A stretch of DNA of 64,000 bases from contig NC_019873.2 in the NCBI RefSeq assembly GCF_002234675.1, positions 12,468,735-12,532,734 on the forward strand, read 5' to 3'. A program made the position numbers and the translations under genes. Positions 46,001 to 58,626 of the stretch are shown here, piece after piece (position 1 is the first letter of the stretch; the number at the start of each line of letters is the position of its first letter). The notes beneath the pieces were generated by a model. That model was not told the DNA's origin. It did no database searches and worked only from the letters and a program-made list of their open reading frames with translations. This stretch comes from Oryzias latipes. Lineage: Eukaryota > Chordata > Actinopteri > Beloniformes > Adrianichthyidae.

Positions 46001-49000
46001 GAGTTCTTGGTGAAATCGGATTATCCTGCAGAAGCCAGAATTTATGATCCCGACACAAAAGAGAAGTAAGCAGTGGATTGTGACCTGGTTAGTCAGTCAC
46101 AAAAACCCTTTAGTTTAAGGGCCAAGTATTACATTTTATATATATTTTAAAATTGACTTGTATTAAAACACTGTAGTTGGAGCTTTGTTGAAAAAGGTTG
46201 AGTGTTGTTTTTTCTTCTGTAGAGAAGTAAGAGCTCAGATTTTCAGTGAACATGCTGAGTGTCGCTGCTTCAATTTAATTTCAATTATATAGCCCAATAT
46301 TACAACACAGTTGTCTCAACAGGCTTCACTAATTGTACAAAACATAAAGTAAATTTTAAAATACAATAGCTGGTTGCTAGACTAAAATAAACTGGGCTTC
46401 ATCCAGATTGAATTTGGGGGAACGAGACGAGCCAGAGGTGAGGTCAACGGCCAAGGACAGGAGCACAGATGAGCCACCAGAATCTGGAATCACGGAGGGG
46501 AGTGGGAAAGAGGGACAACACATCACACTGCTCCAAACAGTATGGAAGGGATTGTGTTGAATTAATTAAAAATAAAAGTCAATACCAGAAAAATGCTTTT
46601 TCATTTTCAAAATGAAGCTGCATTTTTTTGACTCAAAATTAAGTGATAATTAAATGATTGAGAGCAGAGGACAGAATAGAGGACCAGCATGGGCCGAAAC
46701 TTCAGCACTTCAGAACCCACTTTGGAAAATTCCTCCCAAAAGCAAAGTGTATTTTGGTTAGAAGTAAAACTTCAGCAGAAAAGCACAAACTGGACCTTTT
46801 TAAGTTAAAGGTGCTGATTAGCTCTGCCCCCCTCTTTAAACACCAGGAGATGGATTGTATGAGCTGAGCAGGTGTGCTATTTGTCCCATGTGGTTTTAAG
46901 GGGGCTAATCCAGAATAAATGTTGCCATGTCACGCTGCAACAAAGGACCCTTAGGGTGGCGCTTTACATCTGCACCAAGGCTCACTCTGGTTTTGTCCAT
47001 GCGGTCTCAGGCGCTGCTAGAGGAGCGGCCGGCCCGCTCCGCCACCCCCTCCCTGTTGACAGCCACCGTTGGTCAGAGAGTTCTCAGCCGGCTGGATGAT
47101 GGCTCAGGATACACCAGCCCAGAACAGGTTGCAGCTCTGTGGACGGAGGAAGGCATCCGGAATAGCAGGGACATCCTGCAGGTCGGTACAGAACCATGCC
47201 CCCTCAGATTCAGGAACATCAGAAAGTGGTTATCCTCAGAGAGCTGCAGGAGCTTCTTCTGATGAACTTGTGTGCTACAGACTCTGGACTTCTCCCCCGA
47301 GGAACGTCTCAGCTTGGCAGATCTCACTTTGGCTCTGGACAACGAGCTGCTGGTCAGCGGAAACGGGATCCACCAGGCAGCGCTCATCTCCTACAAGAAC
47401 GAAATCCAGCTACTGCAGTAGGTGTTTCTCCTGTGTGTGTGAAAATGCAGAACGTTGTAGTGCCGATCTAACAGCAGCACCAAAGTTACACCTACTTAAT
47501 TGAATTAACTTGAATGAAAGTAAAATAACTGTCTGATAACTATGTGTTATTTTTAAACTGACTTAACTAAAAAGAATTGATTAATCTCAATTAAAGCAAA
47601 TAATTAAGTTAGATCAAAGTAAAAAGGTTTATCTTTCCAACATCCATACGTGGTCTCATCAACCTCTCACGGTGGAAAAAGTATTATCTGAGCTGCTTCA
47701 CCTCTCTGTAAACAAACTAACCTTCAACTAAACCTGCTCCAGACCAGGTTATGTTCAGAGCATGAGTTGCCAGGGGAACTAAGCATACCTTGAAACATAC
47801 CTCTGTTTTTGGGACAAAAAGTGGTGGTTGTACACTTCTTTAGCCTCAAACTTACCGTGGGAGCTATCATAACCTGCTTTTTCGGAATACCCCCCTGCAG
47901 CTCAGCTCCAGAAGGAACCAGGGTCACTCAGATGCCACAAGATTTTTTCTCTTGTTCTCTGAGGAGAACCAGAAGAAAGTTCTCCATCATCGCTGAAATG
48001 CCAAGTAGAAACCAGATCATCCAAAACTGCTTCTTTTAGTGAAAAGATAACCTCTGGTCAGATGGGTCAGATCCTCAGGTATTCCCTGGTTCTGATGGAA
48101 TCAGGCAGGATGAGCTTCCTTGTGTTCTCGCAACCTCTGAAGCTTTAAAGGCCATGCTGTCACAGCTGAGGTTAAAGAACCACCTCCTTCTTATCTTCAG
48201 GGAGGCGGCGGAGCAGGCCTGTCGGGAGCGTGACAAGCTGAGGGCCGACCTGGAGGAGGCAGACCACAGGAACCTGCAGCTGGTCCGTGAGGTAGACGAC
48301 CGACACGCCAGCATGGAGACGCTGAATCAGAGCAAGATCAGGTGAGAGGCACAGGCATCACTCAACTCATTAAAAAAAAAAATTAAAGGATTACTAGGAA
48401 ATCAGTCTGCTCCAGGTGACGAAGTGAAGTCACATGACTTAGATGCTGCTCTGTGATTGGCAGAGATCTGGAGCAGGACTTTAGAGACAGGCTGTTGACG
48501 CTTCGCTGTGAGACGGAGCTTGAGAGCGAGGTGCAGCTGCAGCAGGTGGAGCAAGAGCGCCGTGCACTGCAAGAGGAGCTGCAGCTACTGCGAGCACAGG
48601 AGGTGGAGCTACAGGAGGAGCTGTGCAACGCTGCTCAGGTGCCTGTTTGATTTGCAGTATTCACAGACCTGAAGCCGCCCTTTCATCATACGGACTGGGG
48701 TCTCCTGTGTGTCTGAGCTCCAAAGTCACGATGCTGATCTCAGTCCAGCCTTTTGTTGATGAGGAGCATTTGTTCTTGCAGACAGAACCTCCAGCCATGT
48801 CAGTATAACACCAGACAGACAGCATCACTAACCACAATCACATTTTAATGTCGATATGCAGGTTAAATCAAGACAAACGATGATGATAGAAAAATATTAT
48901 TTTCAGAATCATGTCGTTTAAACTGAAAATTATTTTTAAATGTTTTTAAGGATCTTGACTTATGCTTTGTCCTCAGGAGAACCAGCGTTTGGAGGAGGAG

Positions 49001-52000
49001 CTTAGTGACCTGAAGGTGAAGCTGGCTGAGGCAGAGACTTCCGTGAATAAACTGGAGGCAGACCTGAGCCAGCTGCTGCTCCACAAGGTGGCGCTACACA
49101 ACACACAACTACTCACAACCACACAAAAGGACTTTAGCACACACACTCTCACACACATCTACTGGTGTTGGGTTTCTCCTGTCATTGCTGGTAAATCATT
49201 GATAGAGTTTTCTGTCTCTAGTGGTGTCTCCATCTGTGGGTTACGTACTTTTTCGCGTTCTTGTTTGCAGCTTCCCTCCATTAATTCTTCAGTTTGGTCC
49301 CCTGATTTTCTGTATAACCAACTGGAACTTTCTGTTTGACAGTTTGGAGGTTTGGATCCAGCCGGGTCTGCTCTGAGTCATGAGGAACGAGTCTCTGAAC
49401 TCATCAAGGAGTATGAGCTGCGGTGCAGGGTGAGAACGCTTGTGAATAAAATGAAGGCCTCACCCATGATGGTGTGAATGTCTGATGTGTAGATGTGAAT
49501 CATGGGGATGGTCTATGTTTCTACTGCCGTGCATGAGACACTGTTGTGTGGCGTTCAGGTGCTGCAGGACAGGAATGATGAGCTGAGCCTAGAGTTGGAG
49601 CTCCTAAAGAATCGGAGGAGTAGACGGCCAGCAGGAGATGCCTCTGCTCTGAGCTGGAAGCAGCAACATGCAGAGTCTGGTAATCGCACACAGCAAGCCC
49701 ACTGAAAAGAACACAGCTGGATCAGGATCCTAATCCAGACTGAGCTGGATCCTGAATCACACTCATCTATGTTGAACACGAAAACATAACTACAAACTGG
49801 AGTTTTACGGAAGGTTTTAGGTTCTTTGATCTTTTAGGCATTCTTGTAAGATTTTTTTCTTGAGAGTTTGTCTTTGATTTGCTAATTATTTATTTTATTT
49901 ATGTTTTCCTGTGTGTGTGTGTGTGGGGGGGGGGGCGTGTTGCACAAAATCTGGCAGGAATTCTCCTTTTCTCTCACTGTGTTGATCACAGAGTTCAAAC
50001 CAACCTCGAGGGATTTACTTGACGTCTTCAAAGTCTGTCCATCAAACAATCATCACTTTGTTGGGTCTTTATTTTCTCACTAAAGACCCACTCTGATGAA
50101 AACAGGGTTTTTTGTGTTTTTAACATGTCCTTGTAGCAGTTTTCTAACAATGGAAGACATATAAACAGGAAAATTAAGCTTAAAATTGCATATCTGAGTG
50201 TTTATTCAAATCATATTCATTAACAGTCAAACATTATAGTTGCACCTAGGGCTGCACCATATGAAGAAAACTCGCGATATGCGATATCAGTGATTAATAT
50301 TGCGATAACGATATAATTTGCGGTATATAAACAATTAGCAAAACAACCAAAAATATTATTCCCATTCCATTACAACAGCTTAAAAATTATACTACAAATG
50401 ACCCTTGTTGACATAGGAGGCGAACATACAACATAATAGGGCGCCATCCGATTAGTTAACAACATGAAGGGGTCCATCAGATTGTTCAAATGCAGAAACG
50501 GATTCTTTCAATCCATTAAACACTTCAAGTTGCCATGAGATTGTTTGGCCACATCTAAGGTAACAATTCATTGCAAATTTGCTGTCTTTTGCGATATGCA
50601 TATTGTACAGCTTGATATTGCGATAACAATAAATTTGCGGTATATTGTGCAGGCCTAGTTGCACCAGTGATGTTAGGTTGGGGTCATGAGCAATTGTACG
50701 ATAGTGGGAGAGCGCCTTAAAAATGGATGACAGGAAGTAGGGGTGGGCCTACTCCATGCCAACTGTCCCGCCTACAAGTCAGAGGAGAGTTTCTGCTGCT
50801 GCTCTGTGGAGAAAAAACAGTGTGTTTATAATTAAAAGACCACTGGCAACACTTTTACAATAGATCAAAAGATGATCCGAGTGGAACTTTAAACTCTTGT
50901 TTCTTTGACCAAACAGAATCTTCTGAACCTGTTCTTCTCTAAAATAGTTTCACTGAAAGATGGTGATGCCTGTAAGGTTTCTACCTGCTGCTGGTTCTGT
51001 CTCAAAACCATGAGTGAAACTGCAAAACTGACTGGAAAAATCAAACGATTCTGTTAGACTAATCATAAAATGAGAAAGGTGGATGAGGAAGAGGAGTGTG
51101 GCCTCATTTATGCTGATGTGAGGAGAAGGGGGGACTCCTGATCAAAACATTCCAAAGATTTTTCTGCAACAGTTAAAAGAAGAAAAAAAGTCGGTGACTA
51201 AATGAATTAAGAATTTGCAGAAGCTCCTGACTTTCAGGTTCTGTTGGCAGTTACAAGGAGGGAGGCCACACCCACCTTACACACAGGAGTTTCAGAGTCT
51301 CTGATTTCAGGTGTTTGTTTCTGTGCAGACAACTTGGACATGAATCGCAGCTCGTCTCCTCCCTTGACACAGCCGGACCAAAAACCAGGTGAGAAACGCA
51401 CACACAGTTACTAACACAAACACACACATCAGAGTATCCACCTGCTGCCATCCTGAAGTGATCCACATTGAACAGCATGGAGAGCGGTTCTGCTGATTCT
51501 TCCTCGTCTGGTTCTGAACACGGATGCAGACTCTTCCTCACCAGTTCAAGTCTGAGAGGAAGATAGAAACAGCTCTGAATGTGATCCATCTGTTCTCACT
51601 GCCTAGAATGATGCTCTGCATTTAAAAGCTCAGACTCCCAACGCTGACACACAATCAGCTTCCTTTAGAAAAATCTATACATTAAGAACCACTCACTCAG
51701 GTGTGTCACTTTACATAGCAGTCCTAAGTTTCTGTCCTATTTTATAATGGTAAATGGCGTGTACTTATGTAGCGCTTTTCTACCTACGAGGCCCAAATCA
51801 CTTCACAGTCACAGACCCATTCACCCAGTCACACACACATTCACACACACATTCACACACTGATTGCGGCTCCACTGCCGAACACTGGAGCCAACCTCCC
51901 ACCAGAGACAAGGTGGGGTTCAGTGTCTTCCCCAAGGACACTTCGACACATGGGTGTGCAATTGAACCTGCAGATCATGGGTCGACCGCACTACCGCTGC

Positions 52001-55000
52001 ACCACGGCCACCCATTTTAAATTAAACTACTCTCTTGATATGCGTTGAACCAGCATTTGTTGTTTTATCTCGAATATTTGACCCCAGTATCTCAGCCTGC
52101 TGACTTTGAAAAAGAGGCTAGCAACAAGTTTGGGGAAAATGTAAAGAAAATATTTTATATTAAAACAATTTAACAAACGGACTCCATTTTAAATGAGTAA
52201 AAAGTGACAACACTTCTTCGGAGCAAAGAATAAATAAAAACGATCAGGAATCTGAGCCAGTTACAGAGATGTAACCACTTATGTTCTGTCTGTCCCTAGC
52301 GCCGGACGAAGGTCCTGGTCCTAAAGTCAGCATCCAGACGGAGCTGGCTGTGGAGCAGCTGCAGCAGAAACACAAGCAGGAGCTTCAACAGCTTAGCATC
52401 CAGCTGGAGACCCAGGTAACTCCCTCAAAGGAGAATCTTTCTCCTCTCTAATGCTCTCCAAAGCTAAAGCCTCTCCTCGTTTTCCTCAGATGAACTTCTA
52501 CGAGCGCAGTCTGGAGAAGATGAGGGAGAGCATGGAAGTAGAGCGCAAGGACATCAGTCAGGCCTTCAAGGTGAGGAAGAGGCTGACAGAGACCTAATGG
52601 AATGGCTGCAGCAGAACCTCCCAAGTGTCCTGGTCAGGTCAGACAGCTGCAGATGAAAGTGATATAGTGATGTTTGCTCAGCTGGAGATCAGTGAGCTGG
52701 AGGAGCAGAAGACCTTGCTGGAGCAGGAGGTGAAGCAGCTGAAGGCGGCACTGGACAAACTGCAGAAACACAGTTTACAGGGGGGAGGTGGAGGAGGGGG
52801 GAGCAGCGAGCAGGACCGTAGGTAAGAAGATGATGTTGTCGCTCCTCTGTTTCCACTGAGACTGCATTAGAAAAGATTACAGTTCAAACATGGTTCAAAC
52901 ATGATTCTAAAACAGAAGGTTAAAAAAGATTCAGGTAGTAGTCCTCAGTTTAAAAACAACTGTTAGAGAGTGGCTGGAAGGAGATGCTGCCACCAGGGCA
53001 GAACTAAGCTAAGCACTGGTGAAAGTCTTTAAGGTGAATGCTTGGTTTAGGTCTAAACCTTATTTTCTTTCATCTCCCAGGATGCAGCGGGAGCGCGCTG
53101 AGCTCGAGCAGAATTTTGCCAAGGAAATTGGTAATCTGGGGCAAAAACTGAGCAGCGAAAAGGAGCAGCTGGAGGCGGAGCTAAAGCTGAAAATGGATCA
53201 GGAGGTGATGGCTGTCAAGTGAGTGATGTCACAGCTGCTACTCGGCTACATTGGCTTGTTTTGTTTGTTTCTGGGGCTTTTATTGTGAAACTTCAGATAA
53301 GATGTATGAGGCTTTTTATAGTTTTGTGAGCGTGACATGTCACAGATTTGGACACAATGATGATGATGTCATCGATGTGTCGATTTATCACTCCCTCTCA
53401 TGTTATGTGTGGGTTGAATGCCTGGGGCAGGGAGGAATTGGAGCTCATTCACCAGGAGCAGCTGCAAAGCTGCAAGTCATCCTGGGAGGGGCGGCTCATA
53501 CAGTGGGAGCTGGAAACACTGCGCTGCCAGGAGGAAAAAAGGAAGATGGAGGTGGAGCATAAGGAGGAGATCCACAGTTTGGAGAAGAAGATTGTTGCTT
53601 TGAAGGAGGAGGTGAAGAAGTTTCAATCAAATACAAATCTAGAGGCGGGGATTGAAGCTGGCTGCAGCAGGTGCTCAAAGCTGGAGGAGAGCATCTCCAG
53701 CTGCGTGTCTCAAGAGCCCCTCAACAGTTCCACCGTCTCAGGGAAGAGCTCAGAGGAGGAGCTGCAGCTGCTGAAGAGCCGTGAGGAGCAGCTCCTGGTT
53801 CAAGTGTCCCAGCTGAGGGCAGAGCTTGAGCATCTGTCTAGCAGCCTCCTGCAGGAGCGCAACGCAGTTCACCAGCAGCAGCTTCAGCTCCAGGCCACGG
53901 AGCAGACCATCACCTCCCTGCGCTTAGAGCTGAAGAGCCTGCAGGAGGCGCTAAGGAGCAAATCCAGGTCTGTCTGTAGTCTGGCAGCAGAACTGGACCT
54001 GCTGAGGACAGACCGTCACAGGCTGATCCAAGACCTGAAGGACCAAGCCATGGCTGTGGACCACCTACAACTGGAGCTGGACAGTGTCTCTGAGGAGCTG
54101 AACCAGAGGAGGAGTAATGAGACCAGCCTTCAGGAGGCTCTGAAACAGGAGCAGAGCCAGACCTCCCAACTGCAGTACAGCCTGGAGGAGCAGCAGGAGG
54201 AGGTCTGCCGTCTGACTCAGGAGAAAAACAGCTATATGTGCCTGGCAGACCAGCTCTCTGCTCAGATCCTGGAGATGGAGGAGGAGATCTCTTCCCTCAG
54301 AGAGCACCTCCGAGGCCTGAGCTCCCAGCTCAACGAGACCGCTGACCTGGTTCTGGAACTGAGGGGGCTGCTCAACTCCAGAACCACAGAGGAGGCTGCA
54401 TGTGGGAGAACAGAGTTCAGTGAAAACCAGCAGAAGGAGGCCCAGAACAAAGAGCTAGACCGGGTCAGGGAGCAGGTCTTCCAGCTCCAGCAGGCCCTGC
54501 AGAACTCTCAGAACCAGCTGAGTTCAGCTCAGGAGAACTTTGACAGGGAGAAAAGGAGAATGGTGCAGCAGCTGATGGACCTTGAGAGGCTGGTTCTGGA
54601 ACTGGAGAAGGTGATGGACCCAGACAGTTCTGACAGGTTTGTGGAGCAGGAGATAGACTCAGAACCTGGTCCAAAAGACTAACTTTACCCTGCGTAAACC
54701 AAATAAGACTAACTGCATCCAGAAGAAGGACTGAATCCCCCACAATGCACCACTGTGCCTCTAACCCACTGACAAGCACTGTAATGCATGACACTCATCG
54801 CAGAACTTGTCCAAAACCCGTCCTGTCCGCATGTCTCTGTGCTCCGTCTTCTCTGCGTCTGACTCTGCAGAAACGCCTCTATCCCGGCTGCATGAACCGG
54901 ACCATCCGAGCAGAACCCAGAAGCAGACTCTGGTTCTTCCTTTCTTCTTGTTTCTCTCAGACACCGCAGTGAGATCTGTTCCGAGCTCCTGGTCTTTTGT

Positions 55001-58000
55001 TGGTTATTTTGGGTTTGATGCGGGTTTGCGTCTCACAGGACCCAGCTGGAGGATGTCCGGTCTGATAACCGAGCTCTGCAAGAGAGACTAAGCATTCTGC
55101 AGCACGAGGTCCAGAATCTGGAGGAGGACATTTCCAAAAAGAGGCGGGTGGAACCTCATTTGTTAAGATAGGCAGTAGATGCTTTGAACTTGGAACCTGT
55201 TCTGGTTCCAAGTCCAAAGAGAAGAGCAGGTTTATGAGTGCTGCTCATTAAAAGCAGAGGAGCACAAAGCTGGACACAAAGTTCTCCACAGACCATCCTG
55301 CTTTGGAGTCTTCTCTGCAGTTAGCTGGAGGATCTTATGAAGTTTGATGGTCCAGAAGCAACAGAACCGCGATGGTTTTTGAAAGCTATCTTTAACAGCA
55401 GGTGTCCTCAATGAAACATGTGCTCCCCCTTCCACAGGAGGAGGCTGGAGGAGCTGGAGCAGGAGCACCAGAGAAGCAGAGAGGAAGAGGAGCGCCTTCA
55501 CAAAGAGGTGAGCAGCTGTAGGCCTCCAACAGCCCGTACTCTCCCTCTTACCTCCCACTGCATCCCTTAAGCTCCTTCAGTGTCTCCTCTTCCTCTGCAG
55601 AACTCCAGATGCCGTGAGGAAGTTCTGGATCTAAGTAGCAGGAACCTAAAACTGAGTACCGACAACGGTGAGCTGAGTGCTCGCCTTCGCCAGGAGCAGG
55701 AATCGGTCCAGAAGCTGCAGGAGATGTCCAAGCAGAAGGAGGAGGAGGCAGGAGCACATTCTGTACCCACTGATCAGAAGACTTTTAACCTGAAAAGTGA
55801 CGAGCAGTGGGGGTCGTTTCAGGTGCAGCGGTTGCAGGAGGCAATGACGTGGAAGGGGCAGGAGAGGCTGCAGCAGCAAGAGGCCTGGAGGCAGGAAAGA
55901 CGCCTACTAGAGGAGCAACTCAGCTCCTCTAGGGAGAAGGTAAGAGGTTTTATATGAGGGAAAAAACTACTTCAGTCTCGCAAATGATTAAGAGGTGTTT
56001 GCCCTTTAGCTGGGACTTCATCATCAGTTGGAGGCGGAGCTTAGCAGTCTGACCAAGAAGATGCAACAACTGCAGGAGGACAAGGATCAACTTCAAAAAG
56101 CCGCAGACAGCAGAGAGGAGCAGGTAAAGCAAATCTGCAGAAATACACGAGGGTCAAGTGTTGGCGTTTACCTCTGAAGCTCTTCATGCTTCTTTACATG
56201 TAATTATGCCACATAACACCAGATATCTCCACAGGCTCTGACCATAACTACTGCTGCTGTGTTTCTGCTTTTACCTTAAAACCTCCAGGTCTCCTCTGTG
56301 GGACAGTCCCACAGATTCTTTTGGAATGAGCAGGAATGCTCCCCATCATTTGGTTTGGTTTGTTTTCACTCACAGCACTCTCAGGAGAGAACCAGAGACT
56401 GAAGCCGACCAATCCACCTGGAAAACAAATGACCAGTTTCAACAGCTGCCCATTTGGGCACACTGTTAAAAACGACTTGGGAGAAGCAGGAAGAAGAAAA
56501 GCAGCTAGTCTGACAGTTGTCTGATGGACATATATGAGCTTACTACACTGAATTTACATTTTGAAACTTTTGCATGATTCCCACTTTATCAAATTCCTCC
56601 TATGACGTGGAGCTTATGTTCTTTTCTCCCTAAGTCAGTGTAAATGCAAGTTCACACTGAGGTGACCCATACCAGAGTTCATTTGCAAGTGAACAGAGAC
56701 TCTCATTTTCAAGAGAACAAGAATTCTCTTCTTTGGTCTAAACCAGCATTTTAGAATCTCCCAAACCAAGAAGACAATCAAAGAAAACCAGAGCTAGATG
56801 GGACCAGAGTGAATGCTGCCTTCAGGGCCAAAATGTGACACTCGTCAAAACCATTTTTTATTTTTAAAAGCCCAAACTGATGCTGCCTCTGCCGATGTCG
56901 CGGGCCTTTATATTTAATTACTATAAACAGAGCAGAAGCGTGTTTTTTCATGTGACTTCTATCTGATCATGAGCAACCAATCACAGCTGCTCCGGTTTTT
57001 CCCCTGCAGCTGCTCTCTGTAAAGGAGGAGGCAGAGCTTCTCCGCACTCAGCTTCACACTGCCACTCAGGAGAAGGTTAGCCACAGCCAGGAAGTTGTTG
57101 AGCTGAGGAAAAAGCTGCTGGAGGCCCAAAGCCAGGTGAGATCCCCTCCGACACCCACGTGTGGAGAAGTTCTCTGTCTGAAAGCTAGTACTCTTTCAGG
57201 TGAAGGAGCTACACGGACAAATCCAGAGGCTGGGGGACCACGAGGAGGAGGTGCACAGGCTTACAGTTAAAAACCAGCAACTCCAGCAGGAGGTACTGCT
57301 GGTGTTAGGGGATTGGGGGAGTTCACTATTCAAAGCTGATTGGTGCATTTCTGTGTCAGGTGTCTGAGCTGCAGATCCAGGAACTGCAGGTCCACAAACT
57401 GAGCCAGGACCAGCAGACCCTGGGGAGCAAACTGAGCCAGGTGGAGGCGGCCCGGACGCAGGCTCTGGATCAGGTCAGGTGGTGAAATCAGAGGCCTATC
57501 TGATTGGTCTGAACTGATCACATGACTCTTGTGGGTCTACAGGCAGCACAGGCCAACGCCGCTGTCACCCTCCTGCAGGCACAGCTGCAGCAGCAGAAGC
57601 ATGAGCTGCAGGAACAGGCGGGTGGGGGCCACAGGGAGCGAGCTGAGCTCCTTCAGGCACAACTGGACAAGGAGGTCAAGAGAAGCCAGCAGCTGGAGGA
57701 GGCCCTGAACCTGCAGGTGCAGCAGAGCAGATCTCAGATCAAGATGAAGCAGGTAAACCTGGAGCCGCAGCCCCCTTCTCCCCCAGATCTCGCCTGGTAC
57801 TGAGCTCTGCTTGTTTCTGTCCTGCCTTCAGGACCAGTACGAGAAGGCAATGTCCGCCCTCCAGGGGCGAGTGGAGGACTTGGAGGTCAAGCTGAAAGGG
57901 GTCCATCTGGTTCTGCAGGAGAAGGTCCAGGAACTCAAAGAGCAGGTGGGTCCTCAAGCGAGTTGGGACATTTGGGTGCAGCTGCGCGGTCTGACGCTGC

Positions 58001-58204
58001 CGTTTCCTGCAGCTGATAAAGAGCAACAAGATGAGCGCACTGCTTAAGGACGTGTACGTGGAGAACTCACAGCTGATGAAGGCGCTGCAGGTCACCGAGC
58101 GCCGCCAGAAACTGGCCGAGAGGAGGAACATCCTACTGGAGGAAAAGGTTGGAGCACTGCACCAACTGCTGCGGGACATTGTCCCGGCCGCGCTCGCCAC
58201 CTGA
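40093..58204 (+). CDS. ninl: ninein-like protein (centrosomal EF-hand/coiled-coil protein)
   Basis: NINL (Nlp) is a centrosomal protein that binds gamma-tubulin complexes, acts in interphase microtubule nucleation and ciliary traffic, and is a dynein-activating adaptor. Coding exons: 40093-40275, 41384-41480, 41561-41763, 43273-43336, 43606-43694, 43768-43914, 45804-45887, 47011-47181, 47281-47417, 48201-48341, 48464-48638, 48977-49087, 49343-49429, 49559-49679, 51329-51388, 52300-52415, 52490-52570, 52682-52821, 53081-53218, 53431-54636, 55039-55161 (end uncertain), 55438-55507, 55601-55939, 56010-56123, 57010-57135, 57200-57292, 57360-57473, 57543-57752, 57832-57945, 58013-58204. All other phases agree; total about 1,681 residues (human 1,382). 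The N-terminus (HYVAQLKAEFDGCDTTATGF, then VNFEEFKEGFVEVLS) and the C-terminus (LLKDVYVENSQLMKALQVTE, ending DIVPAALAT) match NINL as I recall it. Residues 1-80 and about 310-330 are EF-hand-like; from about 380 on it is nearly all coiled coil, much of it in one 1,206-bp exon. Confidence 0.95.
40283..41340 (+). repeat. CA-rich minisatellite in ninl intron
   Basis: About 1 kb of variant units of 26-34 bp built on gctcacacacatcc plus (a/t)acacacaag(t). Blocks such as caagtaggctcacacacaagtaggctcacacac recur almost exactly about 290 bp apart. It fills most of the intron after the first ninl coding exon. Confidence 0.95.
42798..43000 (+). mobile_element. tRNA-derived SINE-like repeat, copy 3, in ninl intron
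   Basis: Head gatttagcggttagctgtttt...ggttcgagtcccag, followed by tctgtgtggagtttgtgtgttctcctcgtgcatccgtgggttttctccaggca, as in copies 1 and 2. The 3' part is replaced by CA-rich sequence. Confidence 0.6.
44101..44672 (+). mobile_element. MITE with about 50-bp inverted ends, in ninl intron
   Basis: The left end agtttttctccattggtttggctcatttcttgaaacagaaattacattct is the inverted complement of the right end at 44622-44672. The right half matches 12110-12340. It lies in the intron between coding exons 7 and 8 and abuts another element at 44677. Confidence 0.75.
44677..45278 (+). mobile_element. MITE with GGGCCTATATCATGCAA ends, in ninl intron
   Basis: Inverted ends gggcctatatcatgcaa / ttgcatgatataaaaccc. 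Intact relative of the SINE-interrupted copy at 18325-18830. It starts 4 bp after the end of the preceding element. Confidence 0.7.
46255..46505 (-). repeat. dispersed fish repeat, copy 2, in ninl intron
   Basis: Shares tcaatttaatttcaattatatagcccaata, gggcttcatccagattgaa and caacggccaaggacaggagcacaga with 18960-19380. It lies in the intron before ninl coding exon 8. Confidence 0.6.
47460..47885 (+). repeat. dispersed repeat, copy 1, in ninl intron
   Basis: Shares tgccgatctaacagcagcaccaaa, cacctacttaattgaatt and ctccagaccaggttatgttcagagcatgagttgc..gg with 63551-64000, in the same order. Confidence 0.75.
50247..50657 (+). mobile_element. hAT-type MITE with 8-bp target duplication, in ninl intron
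   Basis: A 411-bp element with ends TAGGGCTGCACCATAT / ATATTGTGCAGGCCTA, flanked by a perfect 8-bp duplication GTTGCACC (50239-50246, 50658-50665). Internal sequence is rich in gcgatat/tgcgataac motifs. No ORF. Confidence 0.85.
51745..52020 (+). repeat. SINE/LINE-derived repeat in ninl intron
   Basis: Contains tggtaaatggcgtgtacttatgtagcgcttttctac, a (TCACACACAT)n segment, gccgaacactggagccaacctccc and cttccccaaggacacttcgacaca. This order of blocks is common in fish repeats. Confidence 0.6.
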
Positions 58205-58564
58205 CAATGCCCAGGTGCAGCAGAGGGCTGGAGAACTTTTTCCTGTTTTTGTCTCATGCTGGCATGTGTCACACCTGAACCGAGCAGGTGAAGTTTTGAG
58301 GAAAGAATCATGTCCTACTGTTTCTTATCCATCACCTGGAATGGTCACACCTCCTCTTGCACGATGGTCCTCGCCGCACATGGTACATCTGTAGCTCATC
58401 AAACTATCTACTCTCAAACCTTTACTGGGGTTTCACTTTCCAGGCTTCCAGGGTTCCAGGGTTTGATTGACATCATCTGAACCCCCCCGTTCCCCAAACA
58501 CACACCTTTGTTTGCACCTGTTCAGGTGCAGCTTATCGGAACTTACTTTGGACCAAAGCCAACT

Positions 58565-58570
58565 AATAAA
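58565..58570 (+). terminator. ninl poly(A) signal
   Basis: AATAAA lies 361 bp after the ninl stop codon (58202-58204), the first canonical signal downstream. It is about 55 bp before a TTAA-flanked MITE that sits between the tail-to-tail ninl and gins1 genes. Confidence 0.6.
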
Positions 58571-58626
58571 TGCATTTTTTTAAATCAGCTGTGTGTGGCG
58601 TTGGATGCTCTGCAGAAAACCTTTAA

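Noticed and set aside
53496..54450. Minus-strand Leu/Ser-rich frames opposite the large ninl exon
   Set aside because: Antisense shadows of a Gln/Glu/Leu-rich coiled coil.
54637..54682. ninl ending at the TAA just after 54,679
   Set aside because: The frame joins in phase through the 54636 donor (AG|gtttgt) to 55039, and the exons to 58204 match the known NINL C-terminus.
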